Of a DNA stretch of 64,000 bases, positions 54,471 to 64,000 are shown piece after piece. The notes below the pieces were generated by a model. It ran no database searches, had not been told where the DNA came from, and saw only the letters and a list, made by a program, of their open reading frames with translations. The stretch lies in contig JALJCS010000037.1 in the NCBI GenBank assembly GCA_023055355.1, positions 2,232,001-2,296,000 on the forward strand, written 5' to 3'. The stretch is from Agelaius tricolor (Eukaryota; Chordata; Aves; Passeriformes; Icteridae). A program made the position numbers and the translations under genes. Numbering within the stretch: position 1 is the stretch's first letter; each line of letters begins with the position of its first letter.

Positions 54471-57400
54471 TCTCTTTCACTGAAGATGGGTTTGTTACAA
54501 CAGGAACTGACAGAGGAAAAGAGCTGGACAGGAGCAGAGTAAGCACACAGAGCTTTGCCACAGCATTCTGGACAACCCAGAGTGGGCACCAAGCTGGGCT
54601 CCCCCTCAGGGCTCTGGATCACACAGCTTCAGGAGCACAAAGAGCAGAAAATTTCAGAAAAAATCAGGGTGATTTCCTCCAAACACTGCCTTTCATGTGG
54701 CTGCCAGCTTGAGTAACTTCCCAGAGCTCCTCTTTGCTAGCCTGGCTTGGTCAAATGTTTCCCAGCATAAACCAGTGCCTCTCTAGACAGATGGATCATC
54801 CAAGACCTTATGCACAAAATGAGGATAATATCTCCCAGAACTACCACTAGACTAAAAGCCTTAATGATTGTTTGTAATACTAAAGGGAAAGAGAATGCAA
54901 AGGAAAAGATCCATGGGCAGCTGTCCCAATTTCCAGTCCTGGTGAGTTTTCTGACACGCACCCTGTGTCTCAGTCACCTCAGAGAGCTTTGCTCTCAGGT
55001 TCTTACCAAAGCCATCCCTGCAGAGGCTGCTCAGGATGCTGCCCCAGACAGCAGAGCAGCTGCCTCTGGATGGTGGATCCTGCCTGGCTCAGCACTAGGT
55101 CAGATTTAATTAAAAACCCCAGGCCAGCACACAAAGCAGTGATGTGGAGTGCTCCCAACCAAGCTCTGCAAGTCAAGCATTGTTAGCAAACCTTTTCATC
55201 TTTCCAGCCTGGTAAACAGCTTCATTTCCAACCTGCTTCAGGAATCACTGCAAAGAATTCAAGGGAGGGAATGGGGAGATGGGGTAAGAAAAGAGGGTGA
55301 CAAGAAGCTTTCTGTTAAATAAGAGTGTGTTTTGAATTGATATCTTGAGTGCCAAAACAAATGGCCTTCAGATGTGGCTTTACAAATTACAATATCAGTA
55401 GGGGGAAAAGTCTCTTAAATGTTAAGTTTTCCCTCAAGATTGAAGTGAGTATTCATGCTGGCTTCATTCCTTCCCCTAACTTCCAAGCTGAAATGTCAGC
55501 TCAAACTCTATTTACAGCCCCTACTTTAGACTTTCCTATGGCGCTGTCAAAGTAACATTTGAATTTCCATTTCATCAACTGAAAGAAAAACAACCCCAAA
55601 CTTTGGATGGAGTGGATGCAGGGATTAGTGCTGTGTACTGCTTACATGTCTCCTGTTGTTTTGTCTAAACCAAGGGGTTTGTGCAGGATTCTGACATGTG
55701 TGCAATATCTGAGCCATGAACTAATGCTAATGGGGCTGGGGCATGCTGAGGAAGTTAATTAAGGGTGTTTTTCTGTAGGATATTTAGCTGCAATCATGGC
55801 CTTACATGCTCCACTCCTTCCTGATTATGGTGTAAATCATATTAAGGCTAAAGCACCAAGAGAAACATTTTGTACCTTCTTTGCAGACGTGTTCAAGGTC
55901 GCGTGGTCTCAAAAGCAAAGAAATGAAATTATCTGAGTTTAAGAGCATTTCAGTAGCTTTGATTTAGAAATCACTTCCCTGATCCACTCCAGAGAGCTTC
56001 TCCCACGTCTGAGAGGTGGCAAGCTTTGAACTTGTTTTGTGTTCATTCACCCTGTGTGTCTGAGGTTGTTATAAAAAGAAGCACAGAGGCTCCTCAGTAA
56101 CTCTGTTTTCTTCAGAGAGCAAATCACTACAAATTACTCCCAAATCACCCTTGGGATGCCTCTGTTTGGACTCAGAGCCGCCCAACTCTACCTCCAATTC
56201 CAGAGGCTGTGTTTGTCCTGCTGGATAGGGAGCACCAGGAACCAACGCCCAGCTCCAAAATCAGATTTTCTCCCTGCCTTGTGCCCACCCTGGTGACAGC
56301 CAGGCCTCTGTAGGGCAGATTTAGAGCTTAATGAACTGCTCCAAAAGAGATTTAACAAGGACTTCTTCCTTGCTTGGCCTCCTCCTCTCCTGCACCTCCT
56401 TTAATTGAACTGTTTTGCACCAGCAGAGCATTTTGTGCCCCGAGACCTCTCCAGATCTGTAACTGAGGGGTCAGCAAGAGGGGTCAGCTGCTCTCCTTTT
56501 GCAGAACAGCTCTGCTGGAAGGTTTTATTGGGATTGATTTGACTGGGATCATGTCAAATCACATCTCCAGCACCAACCCTCTTAGCCTCTGCCTTGTTAA
56601 CTGCTGAGTCTCAAACCTCTTCTCTGCAAGTATTTCAAATTGGGCAAAATCAAGTGTCATTTGCACAATCATTTGGATTTAAAGTCTTTTCCTATTTTCT
56701 TTCCCTGCTGAGATCAGACTCATTTTGCAGCCTTTGCTTCCCTCACAGACTGAGTGATCAGACATCAGACCTTGCAGCTGTTTTTTCCTCTCTTTAACTT
56801 TCCTTTTTTTCGAAGTGAAGGCGGAGAGAAAGGAAATAGGGAAAACTAGAAAGGTTATTTCCTTCCATCACTTGCTTCTCTCCATCCCTTATCTCTATTA
56901 GCACAAGGCTAAATTCTCCCCAGGGAAGAGCTGGGACCTGGGGTCCCTCTGGGGATGTGTGAGGAGCTCTGCAGAGTGGGGAGAAGCTGCCATCACAACC
57001 AAACTGTGTCAGAGCTAGAAAAACCTTCAGCAGAGGAAGCTGCTGGTGCTGTACCTGGCCTGGCACTGTGCCTGCTGGATTTTCCTCTGCTCTGTCAAGG
57101 TACAGAGCTGCAGACCCTGTGGAAGTCAGGACAATCCCCTCAATGCTATTTCAGGTCAGCTCAAGCAGCCATCAAAGAGCAGATTCCTGTTGCAGGCATA
57201 CAGGACTGGTGCTTGACCAAAAAAAAAAAAATGAAAAAAAGTATTTTCCACCCCCCTGCTGTTCCTTTTCTCTGTCTTGGCATCTGTGGCCTAATCTGGC
57301 ACGTGCACTGGCACCATGCTGTGATAAAATGTTAATAAAATAAGAAACTGGCAAACACTCCCCCCTGGCAATTTCTACCAGTGAGTCACTCCTGCTATAG

Positions 57401-58200
57401 GAGCTGTTTCCTTTAAAGTGGAAAAAAAGAGAATATAATGCAGAAATAAGGAACCAGTCAGTGAATTTTCCATAAATAATGTTTCCTCCTCGTGTTCTTT
57501 CACCAATTGACTTCATTTCTGCTCTTTCCTTTTGCTGCCCCAGTTCCCAGCTCCTGGTTCTGGTAATTTGTCAATGAACTGCAGAAGGGGCAGAGTGATT
57601 CATACCAAACCCAGACAACCAGCAGCCTATGGGGAGCCTTCCCCCACTCCAGAGGGGAAGATTTCATTCCCTGGCTTTAAGAAACTCCACGCAATTAGGA
57701 GGGAAAAGGGGAAAAAAGCTGTTCCAAGCATGATGTCACTGTTTCCACTGCTTCACAAGGAAAGCATGTCCCCTTCTTATTTTAAAGATGACATATTAGT
57801 GCTTATTTTCCTGTCAGTCCTCTGTGTGTGAGGAAGGGGAGGCAAAAGGAATAAGGGTTTTCTGGCTTCTTTTACTTAACTCTGAAATTATCAAGAGGCT
57901 GCATCAGCTAAGTGGGAAGCAGCTGAAATATATCTGGAGAGAAGGGAGCAGCCAAGCAAGCTCCATGATGGGAAGCTCCCTGCTCTGAGGAAATCCTGAG
58001 CTGGATTGAACTCCACAGTTCTCAGGGAGCCCTTCAGAAGTGCCCAAAGTGGCACAAGAAATGGGGCTGTGTTCAGAGGTTAGTCAAGGGTTGGATGAAA
58101 ATTGGATAGCTGTGGAATAACTATCACTACAGACCATTCCACATTAAAATTATGGCTCTTTTCCCTGCCCCTGAGCCTGGTAAAAATTGCTGCCAAGGGT
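54471..58200. other. unassigned sequence
   Basis: About 3.7 kb without a recognised repeat except an A-run (57220-57232). Frames are at most 126 codons (56955-57335 +), no domains. 55740-55920 has several short homeobox-like TTAATTAAG and TAAATCATATTA motifs, which alone prove nothing. Confidence 0.45.
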
Positions 58201-58292
58201 AGAGGTGATAAACTTAAGGTAGAGGTCATAAGCCTGCAGCAACCCAATCTGGTGACCAAATTTATGACCTCTACCTTAAGTTTATCACCTCT
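58201..58292. other. perfect 30-bp inverted repeat (hairpin)
   Basis: Arms 58201-58230 and 58263-58292 are exact reverse complements (AGAGGTGATAAACTTAAGG... and its complement). Position 58231/58262 also pairs, giving 31 bp, around a loop of about 30 nt (GCCTGCAGCAACCCAATC and more). The total of 92 nt is in the range of a long microRNA precursor. It could equally be a recent inverted duplication. It does not belong to a recognised repeat. Confidence 0.9.
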
Positions 58293-58721
58293 TTGTTATA
58301 ATTTAAGGTGCAATAGTAAATAGAGGTTTTTTTCATATTTGCTCCCCAGTACAGGTGTATGATAAAATGGAATATTTGGCACAAATCTGTTCATGAAGGT
58401 GCACAACAATGCTGCCATACACCAAAATTTGTACAGCAGGGTGCTGGTAAATAACCCAGTCCCAGGTACCCCAAATCTCTGCAGCATCTTCAGTCCCCCC
58501 TGGCTGGTAACACTGGGGGACTCCAGAACTCAAGGCTGATGGAAAAGAGAATCCAACAGGTCCACAAACATTAAAAAAAACCCAAATTTTTGCCTTCTCT
58601 TGAGTGTGAGGCTGTGGATTATTTACCCTTTTATTTCTAGGGCATCACTCTCTGTTAAGAGGAACTGGTTGGACAAAATGAAGTGATTTCTGAGTTCCAG
58701 CTTTGTAATTGATCAAATCCC
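58293..58721. other. unassigned sequence
   Basis: No recognised repeat or gene. Confidence 0.45.
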
Positions 58722-58882
58722 AGAATCATGGAATGGTTTGGGCTGGAAGGGACTTTAGATCATCCCATTCCACCCCTGCCATGGCAGGGACACCTCCCAC
58801 TGTCCCAGGTGCTCCCAGCCCTGTCCAGCCTGGCCTTGGGCACTGCCAGGGACCCAGGGGCAGCCCCAGCTGCTCTGGGCAG
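58722..58882 (-). mobile_element. CR1 LINE 3' end
   Basis: The + strand starts CCAGAATCATGGAATGG, then TTTGGGCTGGAAGGGAC, 'gccatggcagggacacctcc', 'cctggccttgggcactgcca', ending at CAGCTGCTCTGGGCAGC. About 160 bp of CR1 tail. Confidence 0.93.
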
Positions 58883-59888
58883 CAAACACCTCTCCTGTCA
58901 CCTCTGCACCACAGGCTGCTCTTCCCACCCTGTGCCTCCAGAGCACCTGGCTGTGTCCAAGGAGAAGCAGATCCACAAATAATCCCCTCTGTGGTGCTTC
59001 AAACCAAGTGCAGAAATGCCAGTACCCATCAGTTCCAGTGCCCAGGCAGAGACAGAAGTGGCTGCAAGCAGCATCACCTTTGTCAACATTTTCCTGCCCT
59101 TTTACTCTACAAGCAGTGAAATGCTGAAATTCCCGTCCCCACCTCCTCCCTCTCATCGTGCAGAGTTCAGCATGAAATGTGGTTTTGTTTATAGATGTAA
59201 GGAATTAAATCCATGTCTTGGCTTGACCCTGTCTGCCCCATTCCATTAAAAACCATTCCTCAGACTTTAGAGACAAGGAATGAAAGGATAAAGCCTCTCA
59301 CAAGCATACACACCAAATGGCAATTTGTGTTTAGAGATTTTGCACTCATAGATTGCTCTTGTCGTTTTGATAATGACTCTTCTTCTTTCCACATAAACAA
59401 TGCTTAATAATCCTCCCGGTTATTTTAATTTTAATAATCCTCTGGGTTTTTTTCCAGATGGTTTTTAAAGTCAGAGGTGCTGGGCTGTCATGCCCACCTC
59501 AAGGAGTAACTGCAACATATGATTTTCACTTTATTATACTACAAGTGATGAAGTCATGGAAGACTCAGAGAACGAGACTCGTGTCCTGGAGGTGGAATCC
59601 TGCCCCCACAGCCATTCCCATGGACACTGCAACAGGAAAAGGCTTGGGAAGGGGGGGAAATGCCTTTCCCACCAGCAGCTGGGTTCAGACACTACCTGTG
59701 GCTCAATCCACAGCTGACTCAGCTTTCTCTTGTGGTTACAGTGAGGTAACCCTGGCTAAGATACTGCACAGGGGACATTAAGACTTTTGCTCAGAAAATT
59801 TAATCAGGCACAATATGACCCATTGTTCTCTGCTTGCTTTTTGTTAAGGAGAATCCAAAGCAGCTTACAGCAGAGGTTAAAGAATAGA
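58883..59888. other. unassigned sequence
   Basis: No recognised repeat or gene. A pyrimidine-rich CCGTCCCCACCTCCTCCC stretch occurs near 59133. Confidence 0.45.
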
Positions 59889-60307
59889 TGTGGCATTCAC
59901 ATTTTCTGGCAAAATCCCTTCACCCAGGGTTTTTCTCCTGGGAAGCTGAGAGGCCTCAGAGAAAAGGAAAACAATTCTGATCTCATTGGCTTCTCCTGTG
60001 CTGTGCTCATGTGGAATGTGTTTGGAGATTGTTCACCCACAGGTGATTGTTCCATTGCATTCTGCTGGGAGTTGTTTTCACTCTTTGGCCAATCAGGGCC
60101 AAGCTGTGTCAGGACTCTGGAGAGAGTCAGGAGTTTTCATTATTATCTTTTTAGCCTTCTGTAAGTATCCTTTCTGTATTCTTTAGTATAGTTTAGTTTA
60201 GTATCCTTTAATATAATATAGTTTCTTGAAATAATAAATTAGCCTTGTGAGAACATGGAGTCAGATTCATCATTCTTTCCCTCATCAGGGCACCCTGCAA
60301 ATACAAT
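59889..60307 (+). mobile_element. solo LTR, family A (TGTGG subtype)
   Basis: Begins TGTGGCATTCACATTTTC, carries 'tgggaagctgagaggcctca' and 'aattagccttgtgagaacat', and ends AAATACAATA. The 6-bp flanks AATAGA (59883-59888 and 60308-60313) match exactly, giving 419 bp. A CA end at 60304 is possible but then the flanks do not match. Its 3' end is nearly the same as the fragment at 1-104. Confidence 0.88.
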
Positions 60308-60313
60308 AAATAG

Positions 60314-61526
60314 ACATTTTGCTCATTCACACAGCCATCATCATTCAACGAAATGAAACAGCCACGTGGAGAATGGCACAGAAACTTTGGAAAATATTTG
60401 CAGTTTTAGTCTTGTAGTGGAGGGAAGGATGCGATTGTGGGAGGTGGCACTTCCACCCTGCTGAGATGTCCCAGCCTCTCCAGGGACAGAGCCAAGCTCA
60501 GCAATTTCCAGCTCTTCAAACGGGGATTCACATCTTCCAGGAGACAAAGCCTGTGCAGGGAGATCACCTCCACTCTCATTTTCTACCAGCAGACATCCCA
60601 GGGAAGCCCTTGCAGTCCCCCAGCCAGGCTAGGACAGTTTTCCATCCATATTTAGCTCTCCATATATACATATTTCCATTTCCATACGTATTTAGCTCTC
60701 CTCGTACAGTTCTTAAGAGAAAACCAATCTGAAATATGTTCTAACAAAGATTAGCCAGAAAGGGCACTGAAGCACAAGACTGAGCAGAAAAAACCCAAGT
60801 GGAGTTTCTGGAATTTGAGTTGGGGTGTGGGCAAGGGAGCTCTCAGGCCATGGGAAATGTAGTGGGAGAAATAAAAAAAGAGAATGATGAAGAAACAATA
60901 AAGAAAGAAGAGGATCTTAGAGCCAAGAGAGAAAGAAAAATGAGGCACAGGGTAGATAATGGAAATAGTTATGAATTCCAAACACTGAAACCCCTCATGC
61001 TTTCCCTGCTCCAACAAGTGAGCCAGAAATCATGTATTTCATTAACCTTTTTGTGTTTACTGCCACTCTCAATTTGTCTCCCAAACAATGGTTTTTACTA
61101 CAGCTACAAAGAGTCATCAGATGGAACATTACAGGAAATAAACCAATTCTTATGCAGGACAAATTAGATGTTCTTCTCCTGTTCTTTTATTTCCAGGAGC
61201 TGCAGTTGGAAGAACGGCTCATAGGAATTAGCATGGCACAAAACATGGGCATTAAATGCTGCAGGGCCTGAATGCTTAACCATGCACTCAGTTAAAACCC
61301 TTTGATGCTGGTGTGGGAGCTGTTGAATTCCCAATCCCTCAGGAACATCATCCAGATTTGTTTTCTCCAGGAAACCCATTTTGCCGTGCACACGTATGTG
61401 TGTTTGCTTGTGAATGCTGCCTCTGACCATCCATCCTTCCATCCTCTGAGCTGCATCCAGGTTGGTCCTGAGAGCTCTGCAGGGCCCTGGGGTGATGAGG
61501 TCTCTGGTGTGGAGATGACCCTGAGG
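60314..61526. other. unassigned sequence
   Basis: No recognised repeat. A purine-rich stretch (60860-60960) produces a charged 122-codon frame (60799-61167 +) without a recognisable domain. Confidence 0.45.
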
Positions 61527-62116
61527 TGTTGGAAAGTCTCTTTTTCCCAGCCCCGAGACTGAAGAGGAAGTCAGGATTCCTTGGCTTTCGTTCTCAAGGT
61601 TGTTTATTTGCTCTTATCTAATACATTGTCTGTCTGACCCACTGAGATCTGTCCAGCAGGTCAGTTCATGGCACACTGACCACCCTCAGGACAGTGTTAT
61701 CTTTTTTGTACTAAGAATTACCTGTACTTTATTTACAATCATTTTCCAATACCCATCACCTATGTTAGACACTCTGTCTCTACTCTAAACCAATCCAGAA
61801 GTGTCACCATCACAGCAGAAGATGGAGGACAAGAAGAAGAAGAAGAAGAAGGACAGAACATACCCAGATTCCTCCATCTTGCCTCCTGAACCCCCATTCT
61901 AAAACCCCCAAAATTCTACTTTTTCACCCTGTGATAAATTCACTATCATTCTACTCAAACTCTTGTGGCTTGTAACTCCTCACACACAGTTGGGAATTGT
62001 TTCCATGGGCTAAAATCAAAGGCCCAGGTGTCTTTGACTCTGTGCCAAGGTCTCTGAGCCCCCTGCCAGGGTCTCAAGTCCTCCAGGGCAGCCAGAGCAA
62101 TGTCCTGGGTTCCAAC
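61527..62116 (-). mobile_element. solo LTR, family D, single-unit form
   Basis: Bounded by TGTTGGAAAG (61527) and GGGTTCCAACA (62116), an 8-bp inverted terminal repeat TGTTGGAA. Flanks CTGAGG (61521-61526) and CTGGGG (62117-62122) form a 6-bp target-site duplication with one mismatch. On the − strand it has AATAAAC (61603-61608), one copy of the block that is repeated seven times at 3881-4348, and the GAA-repeat (61836-61852). 590 bp. Confidence 0.9.
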
Positions 62117-62286
62117 ACTGGGGCTCATTAGGAGCTGGACTCTGCAAACTGATCTGTGGGAAGCTGTCCATGCACGAGGGCAGACAGCTCCCTGTGTGAT
62201 AGATGGGTAATGCAATGATTGACTCTCACAATTAACAGACAAATATCATGTATGTAGGTTAAGAAAAGTTTGTAGGTTTATAGTTC

Positions 62287-62620
62287 TGTTGTACCCCCTG
62301 GCGTGGTTATCAAGGGACAGCTGGCAGGGCTGGCTTGTCACTGTGGGACACCTGAGCTCCAGTCAGGATTTGAGGCAGAGATCTCCACCACTGGACAGCA
62401 AAGAAGGGGTTGATGGGCAGAACTTTGGGAGGGGTTAAAGGGTTAAAAAGGGAAAATCTCCATGGTGAGGGGGCTGAGCACATGGCAGGGAAAATCTTTT
62501 GCTCCCAGCGCTGTAACCTTTTTTCTTTATTCAGTCTTCTGTTGTATTTTTGATAAGGTTTAATAAACCTTCCTAAACTATGAAAAGTGAGCAGCTATTT
62601 CTCACACCTGACCCATCAGC
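62287..62620 (+). mobile_element. LTR-like element, family H
   Basis: TGTTGTACCCCCTGGCG at 62287 and 'cttctgttgtatttttgata', AATAAA (62562-62567), then GAGCAGCTATTTCTCACACC read like a short passerine LTR 3' half that I recall. The 3' boundary and target-site duplication are not found. Confidence 0.45.
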
Positions 62621-64000
62621 ACAGAGCAGCCCCATGCAGAAGTGTGTAATTAATCCAGAGAACTCATCCTGGAAGCTCTTTCCTCAGCAGGCTGGGAGGT
62701 TTGGGAAGACATAACAAAGTTGTAAAGCATGAAAAAGCCTGGGATGAAATGCTGCTTTAAATTATCCAACTCCTTCTCCTGGAGGGTGCAGACAAGAGAG
62801 TGGCAACCCAGCAAGAAACCAGGACCAGCTGAGCAGAAACCAACCCCAAACCATCTGACTTTTCATCTCACACTGGTGATTACACAACTGCTGGGCTATT
62901 ATATAAGTAGGAAGATGAGGCTGCCTGCAAATAATCAAGTTAAAATTGTGAAGGTCCAGAACTATAAACATCCTCCCCACTGGGAGCCCAAGGAGCCTCT
63001 TGTAAGAAGCATGGATCTCATTATACTAAAAATATCCAAAGTGATTAGATTTTGTCGTGGGTAACTTCTTTGCTGGATCTCCTTTATAAACCTTATTTTG
63101 CTTTTAATGATAAACAAAATCTCCAAAATGCCAGTCTGGTACATATATTGCTTTCAGAAAAGTGGGCACTATGGGGAAAGTCTTTTTTTCCTGAGTTAGA
63201 ACAATTTAATTTGCTGTTTAAAATTGCTGGAGACTTTAAGTTATTTTATCTTTTTTCCCTACAAAATGAACAAAATGTCCTGTCCAGCTTCATCTGAATC
63301 TTGTAAAAAGCAACATGAAAGAAAGCAGATAGAGTTCAGTAGTGATAAGAAAATAGCATTTTCCTCTCCTTTGTTGCAGCCCAGAAAGTTGCTCTGAGAG
63401 CCAAAAGCTGCTGATCTCTGCCTAGGGCAGGTAAATGCAGCCTTTCCACAGAGTGACCTCGGTGCATTCACATTCAAATGAACCTGGAGAGAGCTCAGAA
63501 GCAAAGGAAAAAAACCCTCAACAGACATCAAAATAAGCAATATTTTGATTTCCTAGATGAAACATCAGGATTCTGCATATTGCTGATACTCAAATAAAAT
63601 AAAAAAATCTCCCTTGCAACAGCTGGTCTTAATTCAGCTGCTTTTTCTTGAGAGCAATCTAAAAATCCTGAAATGATCCTACTGATAAAGAAGAACCTCA
63701 CACCCCTCTGGTAGGACCCACCATCCCACTGGGAGCTGAACTGAAGCTGAGAACTCATTCCTACACCTCATCCCACCTCAGAGCCTTCCTGAGCACCTGG
63801 AATTTGGTCTCTGTGCACACAAAAACAATGCAGCACCTCTGCAGGATGATCCCAGCCACATAATAATGGAATTATTATCCTGGCATCATCACTGACATCA
63901 GCTCAGGAAGCACAGAGCACCATCCCCCTGATTTTCCTTACCTCTGATTAAAACCAACAGCCTCTAGATGCCCAAAGAGCCTGTGGGAGCTACAGGACAG
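62621..64000. other. unassigned sequence
   Basis: No recognised repeat or gene. Frames are at most 111 codons (62729-63064 +) with no domain. Confidence 0.45.

Noticed and set aside
54088..54622. Overlapping 157- and 172-codon − strand frames
   Set aside because: They lie in and beside the CR1 3' region in sense orientation. Two overlapping frames with no intact domain fit a decayed LINE.

Overview
The window looks like non-coding nuclear DNA of a bird, most probably a songbird. The main evidence is many 5'-truncated CR1 LINE copies, recognised by the avian CR1 3' tail (a 'TTCCAACC...ATTCTRTG' type end), together with numerous solitary LTRs of endogenous retroviruses whose sequence I recognise as typical of passerine genomes. 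The species cannot be fixed from this sequence alone. I found no convincing protein-coding gene, rRNA, tRNA or CRISPR array, and no retroviral gag, pol or env reading frame. The long open frames either lie in simple repeats, CR1 or LTRs, or look like chance frames.

I sorted the LTRs into working families A to H (my own labels). Family A has ten copies: 1-104, 1938-2323, 11271-12447, 14199-14580, 18352-18967, 19304-19857, 37246-37656, 43501-43931, 47018-47399 and 59889-60307. Most are bounded by 6-bp target-site duplications (TSDs) that can be read directly. Family B (11635-12388) sits inside one A copy. Family C is at 9262-9708, 12963-13406 and 32699-33144, with a diverged relative near 16830-17215. 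Family D is at about 3560-4538 and 61527-62116. Family E is at about 26190-26856 and 51581-52533. F (40723-41353), G (5297-5845) and H (about 62287-62620) are single copies. All appear to be solo LTRs, the usual residue of LTR-LTR recombination.

Layout: 0-20 kb is densest in mobile DNA, with nested LTRs, CR1 tails and AT-rich arrays. 20-34 kb is mostly unassigned single-copy sequence with one CR1, one E LTR and one C LTR. 34-41 kb holds a large pyrimidine compound repeat, an A LTR, a CR1 and the F LTR. 43-52 kb holds A and E LTRs, a CR1 split by an LTR, and a 505-bp uninterrupted purine tract. 52-64 kb is largely unassigned, with two CR1 copies and three LTRs.

The most unusual structures are two near-perfect hairpins outside recognised repeats (13766-13841, with 33 consecutive pairs as + strand RNA, and 58201-58292, with a perfect 30-bp stem). 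Others are a 7 x 67-bp array in the U3 of a D LTR, a fourfold-repeated polyadenylation unit in the B LTR, an LTR-in-LTR insertion with an exact TSD, and an A subfamily whose TSD-defined 3' end is TA rather than CA. There are no operons or cooperating genes to describe. Any function here would be regulatory or structural.
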